Notes: generated from the sequence alone by a model not told the origin. Positions 8,649 to 18,463 are shown, counted from the first letter of the stretch. The stretch is 64,000 nucleotides of DNA from Saccharothrix sp. ST-888 (GCF_000955975.1 NZ_JYJF01000004.1:62001-126000), one strand, 5' to 3'. A program made the numbers and translations.

Positions 8649-9131
8649 ATGGAGACGCCGACGGCGACCACAGCAGGGTCCGTCCTCATCCTCTTCGGCG
8701 GCGCGTTGCTCGTCTGGTGCGCCCTTGAACTGCGCCTTCGCCACCATCTGCGCCGCCACGGAGTTCCGGCCACGGCCAGGGTCGTCGTGGACGGCGATCC
8801 GTACGGGGAACTCTACGGCGATCCGTACGGCGAGCTCGACACGGCTCCGCTGCTCTCGTACTGCACCCTGCCCACCGTCGGAGCGACGGGCATGGGCCAG
8901 GCCGAGTCGGTGCTCTCCCGGCCGCGCGGACACACCAGGCTGCGCCGCCCGGCCGAACTGGCCCCCGGGGCGGTGGTCCAGGTCGCCTACGACGCGCGCC
9001 GTCCGAGCCGGGTGGTTCTCGCGGCCTCCGAGACCAGGCCCTCCCTGCCCAGTGACGTCTTCTGGGCACTGCTCGGTACGAGTGCGCTCGCCGTCGGCCT
9101 GACCCTGATCGCGTCCGTCCTCACGGACTGA
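8649..9131 (+). CDS. DUF3592-like membrane protein
   Basis: The 160-residue protein has a transmembrane helix at about 8-30, a soluble beta-rich middle part and a second transmembrane helix near 133-155. This hairpin layout with a central domain carrying VPATARVVV near the first helix fits the DUF3592 family. An internal duplication GDPYGELYGDPYGELD is seen at about 50-65, encoded by a near-perfect direct DNA repeat. The ATG at 8649 follows GGGAGGAG at ideal spacing. No function is known for the family. Confidence 0.75.
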   Translation: METPTATTAGSVLILFGGALLVWCALELRLRHHLRRHGVPATARVVVDGDPYGELYGDPYGELDTAPLLSYCTLPTVGATGMGQAESVLSRPRGHTRLRRPAELAPGAVVQVAYDARRPSRVVLAASETRPSLPSDVFWALLGTSALAVGLTLIASVLTD

Positions 9132-9568
9132 GCTCCCGGACCGAGCTCCCGGACTGATTCTTCCGGACCGAGTTCACGGGCCCGCACCTCGTCCACGGCC
9201 CCGCTCCGCCGCGCTGTCCGGCCCACTGCCCGGCCCGTTCTCCGGCCCGCTGCAGTGCGGGTTTCCCGGCTGATCGCACCTCAGCCGTCCGCGGCCCTTG
9301 ATCGGCCGAATCCGGCCGCTGGCAGGCCCTCGCCACCCCTCCGCGCGGCACGACCGAGCATCGTCGGGTTACCGTTCGAGTGGCGTCGGTCGGCCTTGCC
9401 GGTGAAAAAGTGGGATCCGTCCGTTTGACAAGGGTGGCCAGGGTACGGTCACACTCCGCTGGTGGGGCCGTCGCGCAGCGGCAGCTCCGGACGGCGGTGG
9501 TCGGGCGGGACGTCTCCTTCGCCGGTGCGCCGCCCAGCACAGGAAACGACCGGGAGAGAAGAGCGAAG
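9132..9568. other. 437-bp gap upstream of topA
   Basis: No gene is supported here. The first 50 bases hold short degenerate repeats of GAGCTCCCGGACC. A perfect -35 hexamer TTGACA lies at 9425-9430, and TACGGT at 9444-9449 resembles a -10 but with a short 13-bp spacer. This is the most likely place for the topA promoter, leaving a leader of about 110 bases. In Streptomyces topA is known to respond to supercoiling, so a suboptimal spacer would be of interest. Confidence 0.4.
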
Positions 9569-12397
9569 GTGTCCCCGAGCAGCGAGACCGCGCACGGCAA
9601 GCGACTCGTCATTGTCGAGTCGCCGGCCAAGGCGAAGACGATCAAGGGCTACCTCGGCCCCGGCTATGTCGTCGAGGCCAGCGTCGGGCACATCCGCGAC
9701 CTGCCCGGCACTGCCGCCGAGGTCCCGGACAAGTACACCGGCGAGGTGCGCCGCCTCGGGGTCGACGTCGAGCACGACTTCGCCCCTATCTATGTGGTCA
9801 ACGCGGACAAGAAGTCGCAGGTCACCAAGCTCAAGAGCCTGCTCGCGGAGTCCGACGAGCTCTTCCTCGCCACCGATGAGGACCGCGAGGGCGAGGCCAT
9901 CGCCTGGCACCTGCAGGAGGTGCTGAAGCCCAAGGTGCCGGTGCACCGGATGGTCTTCCACGAGATCACCAAGGACGCCATCCAGGAGGCCGTCCGCAAC
10001 CCGCGCGTGCTGAACCAGCGCCTGGTGGACGCCCAGGAGACCCGTCGGATCCTCGACCGCCTCTACGGCTACGAGGTCTCGCCGGTGCTCTGGAAGAAGG
10101 TCATGCCGAAGCTCTCGGCCGGCCGGGTGCAGTCGGTCGCGACCCGGCTGGTGGTCGAGCGCGAGCGTGAGCGGATCGCCTTCACCAGCGCCTCGTACTG
10201 GGACCTGACCGGCGTCTTCGGCACCGGCCGCACCGCCGCCGACGCCGCGAACCCGGAGACCTTCGGCGCCCGGCTGGCCGCCGTCGACGGGAAGCGGATC
10301 GCCAGCGGCCGCGACTTCGGCCAGGACGGCCGCCTGAAGACCGCCAACACCCTGCACCTGGACGAGATGGCCGCCCGTGCGCTGGCCGCCGCCCTGGAGC
10401 AGACCGCGTTCGCCGTCCGCAGCGTCGAGTCCAAGCCGTACCGCCGCTCGCCGTACGCGCCGTTCCGCACCACCACGCTCCAGCAGGAGGCCAGCCGCAA
10501 GCTGGGCTTCGGCGCGAAGCGGACCATGCAGGTGGCCCAGAAGCTGTACGAGAACGGCTTCATCACCTATATGCGTACCGACTCCACCACGCTCTCCGAC
10601 ACCGCGATCGCCGCCGCCCGCGCCCAGGTCACCCAGCTCTACGGTGCGGACTACCTGCCGAGCGCGCCGCGCACGTACGCGTCCAAGGTCAAGAACGCCC
10701 AGGAGGCGCACGAGGCGATCCGCCCCTCCGGCGACCGCTTCCGCACGCCCGCCGAGACCGGCCTGTCCGGTGACGACTTCCGGCTCTACGAGCTGATCTG
10801 GATGCGCACCGTCGCCTCCCAGATGAAGGACGCCGTCGGCCAGTCGGTCACCGTCAAGGTCGGCGGCCGCGCCTCGGACGGCCGGGACGTCGAGTTCTCC
10901 GCCTCCGGCAAGATCATCACCTTCCACGGCTTCCTCAAGGCCTACGTGGAGGGCGCCGACGACCCGAACGCCGAGCTGGACGACCGCGAGCGCCGCCTGC
11001 CGCAGGTCACCGAGGGCGACCCGCTGGCCGCCGAGCAGCTCACCCCGGAGGGCCACGCCACCAAGCCGCCGGCCCGCTACACCGAGGCCTCGCTGGTCAA
11101 GGAGCTGGAGGACCGCGAGATCGGCCGTCCCTCCACCTACGCCTCGATCATCGACACCATCATCGGGCGCAAGTACGTCTTCAAGAAGGGCACGGCGCTC
11201 GTCCCGTCCTTCCTCTCCTTCGCCGTGGTGAACCTGCTGGAGAAGCACTTCGGCCGCCTGGTCGACTACGACTTCACCGCCAAGATGGAGGACGACCTCG
11301 ACCGCATCGCCGCAGGTGAGGCGCAGTCCGTCCCGTGGCTGAAGCGCTTCTACTTCGGTGAGGGCGAGGGCGCCGGCGTCGCCGCCGAGGCCGGGAACGG
11401 CGACGGCGACCACCTCGGCGGCCTCAAGGAACTGGTCACCGACCTCGGCGCGATCGACGCCCGGGAGATCAGCTCCTTCCCGGTCAGTGACGAGATCGTG
11501 CTGCGGGTCGGCCGGTACGGGCCGTACGTCGAGAAGGCGTCGAAGGTCGCCGACGAGCCCGGCCAGCGCGCCGACATCCCCGACGAGCTGCCGCCGGACG
11601 AGCTGACCGTCGAGCTCGCCGAGGAGCTGCTGGCCAAGCCCAGCGGTGACTTCGAGCTGGGCGCCGACCCGGTCAGCGGCAACATGCTGGTGGCCAAGGA
11701 CGGCCGGTACGGCCCGTACGTCACCGAGATCCTGCCCGAGGGCACGCCCAAGACCGGCAAGAACGCGGTCAAGCCGCGCACCGCCTCGCTGTTCAAGACG
11801 ATGTCCCTGGACACCGTCACCCTGGACGACGCCCTCAAGCTGCTCTCGCTGCCCCGGGTGGTCGGCAGCGACCCCGAGGGCAACGAGATCACCGCACAGA
11901 ACGGCCGCTACGGCCCGTACCTCAAGCGCGGCACCGACTCGCGCTCGCTCACCAGCGAGGACCAGCTCTTCACCGTCACCCTCGACGAGGCGCTGGCGAT
12001 CTACGCCCAGCCCAAGCAGCGCGGCCGGGCCGCCGCCGCCCCGCCGCTCAAGGAGCTCGGGACGGACCCGGTCAGCGAGCGCCCGGTGGTCGTCAAGGAC
12101 GGCCGCTTCGGCCCGTACGTCACCGACGGCGAGACCAATGCGACGCTCCGCAAGGACGACGAGGTCGAGACCATCACGCCCGAGCGCGGCTACGAGCTGC
12201 TCGCCGAGAAGCGGGCGCGCGGACCGGTGAAGAAGGTGGCCAAGAAGGCTCCGGCCAAGAAGACCACCGCGGCGAAGAAGACCACGGCGGCGAAGAAGAC
12301 CACGACGGCGAAGAAGACCGTCGCGAAGAAGACCACCACGGCGGCGGCGAAGAAGACCACGGCCAAGAAGACCGCCGCCTCGTCCGAGGAGAGCTGA
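9569..12397 (+). CDS. topA: DNA topoisomerase I (type IA)
   Basis: This 942-residue enzyme relaxes negative supercoils. The Toprim domain is at the N-terminus (IVESPAKAKTI, then DEDREGEA), and the catalytic tyrosine is residue 334 in the motif FITYMRTDST. The C-terminal half contains four repeated glycine/tyrosine-rich segments (GRYGPY or GRFGPY), the topoisomerase C-terminal repeats, and no zinc-finger cysteines. The last 60 residues are a lysine/alanine/threonine tail of AAKKTT-type repeats, typical of streptomycete TopA and known to aid processivity. The GTG at 9569 is preferred over the open frame upstream because the conserved sequence starts there after GGGAGAGAAG. Confidence 0.95.
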   Translation: MSPSSETAHGKRLVIVESPAKAKTIKGYLGPGYVVEASVGHIRDLPGTAAEVPDKYTGEVRRLGVDVEHDFAPIYVVNADKKSQVTKLKSLLAESDELFLATDEDREGEAIAWHLQEVLKPKVPVHRMVFHEITKDAIQEAVRNPRVLNQRLVDAQETRRILDRLYGYEVSPVLWKKVMPKLSAGRVQSVATRLVVERERERIAFTSASYWDLTGVFGTGRTAADAANPETFGARLAAVDGKRIASGRDFGQDGRLKTANTLHLDEMAARALAAALEQTAFAVRSVESKPYRRSPYAPFRTTTLQQEASRKLGFGAKRTMQVAQKLYENGFITYMRTDSTTLSDTAIAAARAQVTQLYGADYLPSAPRTYASKVKNAQEAHEAIRPSGDRFRTPAETGLSGDDFRLYELIWMRTVASQMKDAVGQSVTVKVGGRASDGRDVEFSASGKIITFHGFLKAYVEGADDPNAELDDRERRLPQVTEGDPLAAEQLTPEGHATKPPARYTEASLVKELEDREIGRPSTYASIIDTIIGRKYVFKKGTALVPSFLSFAVVNLLEKHFGRLVDYDFTAKMEDDLDRIAAGEAQSVPWLKRFYFGEGEGAGVAAEAGNGDGDHLGGLKELVTDLGAIDAREISSFPVSDEIVLRVGRYGPYVEKASKVADEPGQRADIPDELPPDELTVELAEELLAKPSGDFELGADPVSGNMLVAKDGRYGPYVTEILPEGTPKTGKNAVKPRTASLFKTMSLDTVTLDDALKLLSLPRVVGSDPEGNEITAQNGRYGPYLKRGTDSRSLTSEDQLFTVTLDEALAIYAQPKQRGRAAAAPPLKELGTDPVSERPVVVKDGRFGPYVTDGETNATLRKDDEVETITPERGYELLAEKRARGPVKKVAKKAPAKKTTAAKKTTAAKKTTTAKKTVAKKTTTAAAKKTTAKKTAASSEES

Positions 12398-12411
12398 GCC
12401 GTAGCCAGGAT

Positions 12412-12447
12412 CGGCCCGTGAGTCCCGGTGACGGGGTTCACGGGCCG
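12412..12447 (+). terminator. Hairpin terminator after topA
   Basis: A perfect 10-bp stem CGGCCCGTGA/TCACGGGCCG with a 16-base loop starts 15 bases after the topA stop codon. There is no T-tract. Confidence 0.6.
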
Positions 12448-12553
12448 TCGTCCGTCCGGTGGACGGGGTCGGTAGCGTCACAACCCTGTCATGAGCGTCT
12501 GTCGGGGCCCGTTCCCAGGCTCTGCCACAGGGCCCGACCGCTACCCTGACCGT

Positions 12554-15500
12554 ATGACGAGCGAGGAGCAGCCCACCGGCACGAGCGCCGCCCTACCCAG
12601 GTTCCCCGAGGCGGCCCCGGCCGGGACTCCCGGAGAACGGGCCCGCGCGCTGCTGCGGTTGCGCCCCTACCGTCGGCTCTGGACGGCCCAGCTCATCGGC
12701 GGCACCGGCGACCGGCTCGGCCTGCTGGCGCTGCTCGCGCTGACCTGGGCCGCGGCGATCTTCGGGGGCCAGTTCGGCCACGGCTACCGGGCGCAGGCGC
12801 TCGCGGTGGCCGTCGTACTCGGCGTCCGGGTGCTCGCCACGCTGCTGTTCGGGGCGGCGCTGCTCGGTCCGGTGCACAGTCTGGCGGCCGGGAAGCTGGA
12901 CCGCCGCTGGGTGCTGTTCGGGGCCGACGCGTTCCGTGCCGTGCTGATCGGCATCGCCCCGTGGTGGCTTGCCTGGAGCCCGGGGTCCGCGACCTACCTG
13001 CTGCTCGGCACGGTCTTCCTGACCGGTGCCGCCGAGCGGGTCTGGTCGGTCGCCAAGTCGGCCGCCGTGCCGTCGCTGCTGCCGCCCGCCGACTCCGCCG
13101 CCGCTCCCTCGGAGCAGCGGCCGTCCGCCTCCAGCCTGGACGCCGTACGCATCCTGGACATGCGCACCGGCTGGGCGACCGTTCCGCTGGCGGCCCTCGC
13201 GCTGGTGGCGTTCACGCTGGTCAACAACGTCTTCGCGGCGCTCGGCTCGCACTGGCTGCGGACCCACCAGGTCACCTCGGCCGGTGTCGGCGCGGCCCTG
13301 CTGCTGGCCGCCTCCGCCGTCCTGGTCTTCCTGCAGGAGCTGCCCAGCGGTACGGCTGCGGCGCCGCGTTCCCCGCTCCAGGGACTGCGCGCCCCCACCG
13401 ACGCCACCCCGGGACCGGCGCTGCGCAAGGGCCGCACCGGCTCCGCCCCGTACTTCACCTTCGCGGTCGCCGCCGCCTACGCCTCGATGGCGGGCGTCGG
13501 CGCGCTCGGGCTGCTGACCGCCGTCGACCACCGGGCCGGCCCGATCGGGTTCGGCCTGCTGGTGTTCGCCGCGGCCGGTGCCCCCGCGCTCGGCGTCCGG
13601 CTGACCCGGGCCACGCTGCCCTCGCTCTCCAGGCGCCGCCTGCTCGCGCTGGCCCTGCTCACCGAGGGCGTGGCGCTGATCCTGGCCGGCCTGGTGCTGG
13701 ACTTCGTCCTGGTGCTGCTGCTCACCGTGCTGGCCGGGCTGGCCGCCGGTGTCGTGATCGCCACCGGCCGGACGCTGCTCGCCCAGGAGGTCGAGGAGAT
13801 CCGGCTCCCCAAGGTCACCGAGCACCTGTACGCGGTGCTGCGGGCCGTGGTGGGCGCCGCGCTGGTCGTCGTCCCGCTGATCGCCGCCGGGTACGGCGAG
13901 GTCCAGTACGGCGAGATCAGGCCCGGTGGCTTCACCTTCATCCACGACGGGGCCGCGCTGGCCATCGCCACCGCCGGGCTGCTGACCATGGTGCTGGCGG
14001 CGGTCGTGCTGCTGAAGACCGACGACCAGCGGGGCAGCGTCCCGCTCGGCCGTGAGCTGGTGCAGTCGCTGCGCGGCGGGGCGCCGCTGGCACCGCACCG
14101 GGTGAGCGGAACCGGTTTCTTCATCGCGCTGGAGGGCGGCGACGGCGCCGGGAAGTCCACCCAGGCGAACGCGCTCGCGGAGTGGATCCGCAGCAAGGGC
14201 CACGAGGTGGTGCTCACCCGTGAGCCCGGCGGCAGCCCGATCGGGCAGCGGCTGCGCGCGCTCGTCCTGGACGTCGGCAACACCGGCCTCTCGCACCGCG
14301 CCGAGGCACTGATCTACGCGGCCGACCGGGCCGAGCACGTCGAGAACGTCATCCGGCCCGCGCTGGAGCGCGGTGCCGTGGTGATCACCGACCGCTACAT
14401 GGACTCCTCCATCGCCTACCAGGGCGCGGGCCGCGACCTGGCGGCCACCGAGGTCGCCCGGATCTCCCGCTGGGCCACCGGCGGACTGGTCCCCGACCTG
14501 ACGGTGGTGCTGGACGTCGACCCGACCAAGGCCCGGGAGCGCTTCACCGAGGCGCTGGACCGGCTGGAGTCCGAGCCGACCGAGTTCCACAGCCGGGTGC
14601 GGGCCGGGTTCCTCGCCCTGGCCGCCGCCGACCCGGCGCGCTACCTGGTGGTGGACGGCAGCCAGCAGCCCGCCTTCGTGACCACCGCGATCCGCCACCG
14701 GCTCGACCGCGAGCTGCCGCTCTCCGCCCAGGAACGGGCCGCCCAGGTCGAGCAGGAGCGCCTGGCCCGCGAGGAGGCCGCCCGGCGGGCCGCCGAGGAG
14801 GCCCGCAAGAAGGCCGAGGAGGAAGCCGCCGAGCGCAAGCGCCAGGAACTGCTGGAGCAGCTGCGCGCCGAGCAGGCCGAGAAGGAGCGCCAGGCCAAGC
14901 TGGAGGCCGAGCGGGTCGCCGCCGAGGAGGCGAAGAAGGCGGCCGAGGAGGCCAGGCTCAAGGCGGAGGCCGAGGCGGAGCGACGCGCCGAGGAGGAGGC
15001 CGCCCGACAGGCCGAGCTCGCTGCCAAGCGGAGGGCCGAGGAGGCCGAGCGGGAGCGGCTCGCCGCCGAGGCGGCGGCACAGGCGGAGCTCCAGCGCCAG
15101 CGCGACCTGCAGCGGGCCGAGCAGCGGCGGCGGGCGGAGGAGGCGCTCCAGCGCGCCGAGGCGGCCAGGCTGGCGGAGGAGACCCGGGCGGCCGAGGCCG
15201 CTGCGGCCGCAGCAGCGGCGGCGCAGGCCGCGGCCGAGGCTGACGCGCCGACGGTCGACGCTGTGACGGTGACCTCGACGGTGGAGCTGCCGAAGGTCGG
15301 CGGTACCGAGGAGATCACCCAGGAGATCTCCGAGCGGGAGCGGCAGGCTGCGGTCCGGGCGGCGGAGGCTCGGGCGGCGGAGGCTCTCAAGGCTCGGGCC
15401 GCGGACGAGACCGCGGTGCTGCCGACGGTTCCGCCCGCCGACGAGACCGCCGTGCTGCCGCGGGTGGAGCCGGAGCGGCCGCAGGCGCGGTCCGGCTCCA

Positions 15501-15844
15501 CCGGCAGCGGAGCACGGACCTCCTGGGGGAAGCCGGGCGGCGGCTCGCCGGCCGGGTCCGGGGCGGCCGGTGCCGCCGGACCGGTCGAGCACCGGGTGCC
15601 GCCGGGCCTGTGGCGGGGCGAGCAGTCGTCCGACCGGGAGCCCGCCACGGAGGTGACCAGGGAACTGCCCTCGGTCGAGGCCGACCAGGCCCCGTCCTGG
15701 GAGACCCCGGCGGAGGACGCTCCCAGCCTCACCGACACCCTGCTGGGCTCGCGCGAGGAGTGGGAGCACGCCAAGCAGCCGGACCCCGAGGGCCCGCAGG
15801 ACGGCCGCGGCAAGGGCCGCCGGTGGCGCGGGGGCCGGGACTAG
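12554..15844 (+). CDS. tmk: MFS-like permease fused to dTMP kinase with Ala/Glu-rich coiled-coil tail
   Basis: The 1096-residue protein has three parts. Residues 20-510 are a multi-pass membrane region of the major facilitator type, with about ten to twelve hydrophobic segments. Residues 520-725 are thymidylate kinase: P-loop GGDGAGKST at 528, TREPGG after it, and DRYMDSS at 613. Kinase activity, dTMP to dTDP, should therefore be intact. Residues 728-900 are a charged Ala/Glu/Arg coiled coil with repeats like RAAEEAR, and the rest is disordered and acidic/Pro-rich. The same fusion is known in S. coelicolor (SCO3542). It would put dTDP synthesis at the membrane. The gene is followed by holB after one intervening gene, keeping the widespread tmk-holB neighbourhood. 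Confidence 0.9.
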   Translation: MTSEEQPTGTSAALPRFPEAAPAGTPGERARALLRLRPYRRLWTAQLIGGTGDRLGLLALLALTWAAAIFGGQFGHGYRAQALAVAVVLGVRVLATLLFGAALLGPVHSLAAGKLDRRWVLFGADAFRAVLIGIAPWWLAWSPGSATYLLLGTVFLTGAAERVWSVAKSAAVPSLLPPADSAAAPSEQRPSASSLDAVRILDMRTGWATVPLAALALVAFTLVNNVFAALGSHWLRTHQVTSAGVGAALLLAASAVLVFLQELPSGTAAAPRSPLQGLRAPTDATPGPALRKGRTGSAPYFTFAVAAAYASMAGVGALGLLTAVDHRAGPIGFGLLVFAAAGAPALGVRLTRATLPSLSRRRLLALALLTEGVALILAGLVLDFVLVLLLTVLAGLAAGVVIATGRTLLAQEVEEIRLPKVTEHLYAVLRAVVGAALVVVPLIAAGYGEVQYGEIRPGGFTFIHDGAALAIATAGLLTMVLAAVVLLKTDDQRGSVPLGRELVQSLRGGAPLAPHRVSGTGFFIALEGGDGAGKSTQANALAEWIRSKGHEVVLTREPGGSPIGQRLRALVLDVGNTGLSHRAEALIYAADRAEHVENVIRPALERGAVVITDRYMDSSIAYQGAGRDLAATEVARISRWATGGLVPDLTVVLDVDPTKARERFTEALDRLESEPTEFHSRVRAGFLALAAADPARYLVVDGSQQPAFVTTAIRHRLDRELPLSAQERAAQVEQERLAREEAARRAAEEARKKAEEEAAERKRQELLEQLRAEQAEKERQAKLEAERVAAEEAKKAAEEARLKAEAEAERRAEEEAARQAELAAKRRAEEAERERLAAEAAAQAELQRQRDLQRAEQRRRAEEALQRAEAARLAEETRAAEAAAAAAAAAQAAAEADAPTVDAVTVTSTVELPKVGGTEEITQEISERERQAAVRAAEARAAEALKARAADETAVLPTVPPADETAVLPRVEPERPQARSGSTGSGARTSWGKPGGGSPAGSGAAGAAGPVEHRVPPGLWRGEQSSDREPATEVTRELPSVEADQAPSWETPAEDAPSLTDTLLGSREEWEHAKQPDPEGPQDGRGKGRRWRGGRD

Positions 15845-15851
15845 CGGCTGT

Positions 15852-15879
15852 CCGGGGGCGCAAGGGCCTGCGCCCCCGG
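15852..15879 (+). terminator. Hairpin terminator after the tmk fusion gene
   Basis: A perfect 11-bp stem CCGGGGGCGCA/TGCGCCCCCGG with a 6-base loop lies 7 bases after the stop codon. Confidence 0.7.
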
Positions 15880-15982
15880 TAGTGCTTCGACGAACGACCC
15901 GGGGGCAGGAAGCGGCGCCGGATTCTGAGAGACTGCTACGCCCGTCCCGTCCGTTCTGCCCGGCGCCTAGGAAGTCATCGCA

Positions 15983-17206
15983 GTGATAGCCACCGACCCT
16001 GCCCCGAAGACGCCAGTGCGCGCAGGGCGGCTCGCCGCGCTGGACGGCCTGCGGTTCGCCGCCGCGCTGATGGTGGTGATGTACCACTACCTGGCCTACG
16101 GCTCGGACTGGGGCCGCCCGCGCGCCGAGATCTTCCCGGTGCTGCACCTGCCCGCCTCGTACGGGTGGCTGGGGGTGCAGCTGTTCTTCCTGATCAGCGG
16201 GTTCGTGATCTGCCTGAGCGGCTGGGGCCGCTCGCTCTCCGACTTCTTCACCTCCCGGGTGATCCGGCTGTTCCCGGCCTACTGGCTGGCCGTGCTGGTG
16301 ACCACGCTGGTGCTGGCGCTCATCCAGGGCGGCACGGCGCCGCGCGGCTGGCAGGACGTGTTCACCAACCTGACCATGTTCGAACATCCGTTCGGTGCCC
16401 CGTATGTGGACGCCGTGTACTGGAGCCTGTGGGCGGAGGCCAGGTTCTACCTGATCTTCGCCCTGGTGGTCTGGCGCGGACTGACCTACCGCCGGGTGCT
16501 GACCTTCTGCATGGTCTGGCTGGCCGCCGGGGTGCTGGCGTACGGCCTGCCGAACGAGGGCCTGCTGCAGCTGATGGTGATGCCCGAGTACTGCTGGTTC
16601 TTCGTCGGCGGCATCGCCTTCTACCTGATGCGGCGGTTCGGCCAGGACCTGCTGCTCTGGCTGCTGGTCGGCTTCACCTACCTGGCCGGGGTACGGGCGG
16701 TACAGCCCACCTTCCAGTTCGTGCAGCGGAACACCGCGTACCACCTGCCCGACCTGGCCGTGCCGGCCGTGCTCGCGGTGTGCTACCTGCTGATGGCCGG
16801 GGTGGCCCTCGGCTGGTTCGACCGGATCGACTGGCGCTGGCTCACCACCGCCGGAGCCGTCACCTATCCGCTCTACCTGCTGCACGAGTACATCGGGTGG
16901 GAGCTGATCGAGAAGCTCCGGTACCGGGTGAACCCGTGGCTGCTGGTGAGCGCCCTGCTGGTGCTGATGCTCGCGGCCTCCTGGCTGGTGAACCGCTACG
17001 TCGAGCGGCCGCTCTCGCGCTGGATGAGGCGGCACCTGCGGAACTCCTTCGCCCGGGTCAGGGCCATCGACGAGCAGGCGGCGAAGGATCGGGCCGCAGC
17101 CGGGCGCCGGGTGCCGGGCCGGACCGAACCGGTGGAGCCGGCCGGGCCCGAGCCGTTGCCGGAGCAGCAGCCTGCGGGGGAGCCCGTTGTCGGCCTGCGG
17201 CGCTAG
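15983..17206 (+). CDS. Membrane acyltransferase, acyltransferase-3 (OafA/YrhL) family
   Basis: The 407-residue integral membrane protein begins with the family signature (LDGLRFAAALMVVMYHY, containing the catalytic-type histidine and the RFxAAxxVVxxH motif) and shows about ten transmembrane helices ending near residue 345. A cytoplasmic Pro/Glu tail follows. Such enzymes O-acetylate or O-acylate cell-surface sugars, lipids or antibiotics; the substrate cannot be inferred. The GTG start has AGGAAG upstream. It sits between tmk and holB, which from memory are adjacent in S. coelicolor, so it may be an insertion in this lineage. Confidence 0.85.
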   Translation: MIATDPAPKTPVRAGRLAALDGLRFAAALMVVMYHYLAYGSDWGRPRAEIFPVLHLPASYGWLGVQLFFLISGFVICLSGWGRSLSDFFTSRVIRLFPAYWLAVLVTTLVLALIQGGTAPRGWQDVFTNLTMFEHPFGAPYVDAVYWSLWAEARFYLIFALVVWRGLTYRRVLTFCMVWLAAGVLAYGLPNEGLLQLMVMPEYCWFFVGGIAFYLMRRFGQDLLLWLLVGFTYLAGVRAVQPTFQFVQRNTAYHLPDLAVPAVLAVCYLLMAGVALGWFDRIDWRWLTTAGAVTYPLYLLHEYIGWELIEKLRYRVNPWLLVSALLVLMLAASWLVNRYVERPLSRWMRRHLRNSFARVRAIDEQAAKDRAAAGRRVPGRTEPVEPAGPEPLPEQQPAGEPVVGLRR

Positions 17207-17251
17207 GCTCGATCGGAGACGAGGAGTACCGGTGGTCGGCGGGAGCGCGGC

Positions 17252-18463
17252 GTGAGTGTGTGGGACGACCTGGTCGGCCAGGATCGGGTGGTCGAGCAGC
17301 TGACGGCGGCCGCCCGGTCCGCGCGGGCCACTGTGGCCGCAGGGCGTTCGGCTGCGCCGGAGCCGGGCGGGAACGCCTCGCTGATGACGCACGCCTGGCT
17401 GTTCACCGGTCCGCCGGGCGCCGGGCAGACCACCGCCGCACGGTCCTTCGCCGCCGCGCTCCAGTGCACCAGCCCGGACCTGGACCTGGGCGGCGTGCCC
17501 GGTTGCGGGTTCTGCGACGGCTGCCACACCGTGCTCTCCGGCAGCCACGCCGATGTGAAGTTCGTACGGACCGACGGTCTGTCGATCGGTGTCGGCGACA
17601 TGCGCGACCTCGTCCTGCGCGCCTCCAGCTACCCGACCGGCGGGCGCTGGTCGGTGATCCTGGTGGACGCCGCCCACCGACTCACCGAGGCGGCGGCGAA
17701 CGCGCTGCTGAAGGGCGTCGAGGAGCCGTCGCCGAGGACGGTCTGGCTGCTCTGCGCGCCGTCCGTGCAGGACGTGCTGCCCACCATCCGCTCCCGCTGC
17801 CGGCTGCTGGTGCTGCGCACCCCGGCGGCCGAGGCGGTCGCTGACACGCTGGTGCGGCGGGACGGCGTCGAACCGGAGACCGCCCGGCTGGCGGCGCTGG
17901 CCGGACAGGGCGACGTGGAGCGTTCGCGCCGGCTGGCGGTGGACGAGCAGGCCCGCGCCCGCCGCCTCGACGTGCTGCGCATCCCGCTGGAGGTCGCGGA
18001 CATCGGCGGCTGCCTGACCGCCGCCCAGCGGCTGGTGGACACCGCCAAGGCCGACGCCGAGGCGCTGGCCGAGACCCAGGACGCCAAGGAGACCGACGAC
18101 CTCAGGGCCGCGTACGGCGCCGCCGAGGGCAGTCGGGCACCGCGCGGCATGGCGGGTGCGGTGAAGGAGCTGGAGAAGCGCCAGAAGAGCCGGGCCACCC
18201 GGACCAGGCGCGAGACCCTGGGGGTCGCTCTGCTCGACCTGCTCGGCTTCTACCGGGACGTGCTCGCCGTCCAGCTCGGCTCGACGGGCGCCCTTGCCAA
18301 CGAGGACCAGCGGTCGGCGCTCGCCAAGGTCGCGGCGGCCGGGGCACCGGAGAACACGCTGCGCCGGATCGAGGCGGTGCTCGCCTGTCGGCAGGCGCTG
18401 GACCGCAACGTGGACCCGCTGCTCGCGGTCGAGGCGATGACGGTGGCCCTGCGGGCCGGTTGA
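17252..18463 (+). CDS. holB: DNA polymerase III delta-prime subunit
   Basis: This 403-residue AAA+ fold protein is the clamp-loader delta-prime subunit. It begins SVWDDLVGQD, has a zinc-binding cysteine cluster (CTSPDLDLGGVPGCGFCDGC) near residues 71-92, and carries the clamp-loader SRC-like motif IRSRCRLL. The P-loop is degenerate, GPPGAGQTT with Gln in place of the essential Lys, consistent with delta-prime not hydrolysing ATP. It would act with DnaX and delta to load the beta clamp. The GTG start follows GGGAGCG 45 bp after the acyltransferase stop, so the two may share a transcript. Confidence 0.9.
   Translation: MSVWDDLVGQDRVVEQLTAAARSARATVAAGRSAAPEPGGNASLMTHAWLFTGPPGAGQTTAARSFAAALQCTSPDLDLGGVPGCGFCDGCHTVLSGSHADVKFVRTDGLSIGVGDMRDLVLRASSYPTGGRWSVILVDAAHRLTEAAANALLKGVEEPSPRTVWLLCAPSVQDVLPTIRSRCRLLVLRTPAAEAVADTLVRRDGVEPETARLAALAGQGDVERSRRLAVDEQARARRLDVLRIPLEVADIGGCLTAAQRLVDTAKADAEALAETQDAKETDDLRAAYGAAEGSRAPRGMAGAVKELEKRQKSRATRTRRETLGVALLDLLGFYRDVLAVQLGSTGALANEDQRSALAKVAAAGAPENTLRRIEAVLACRQALDRNVDPLLAVEAMTVALRAG

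Noticed and set aside
9449..12481. Long minus-strand open frame opposite topA
   Set aside because: Third-position GC bias leaves the antisense frame open; topA on the plus strand has all catalytic motifs.
12593..17677. Very long minus-strand open frame across the tmk fusion, acyltransferase and holB genes
   Set aside because: It is the antisense shadow of three well-supported genes. Its translation is low-complexity Gly/Arg/Gln/His with no domain.
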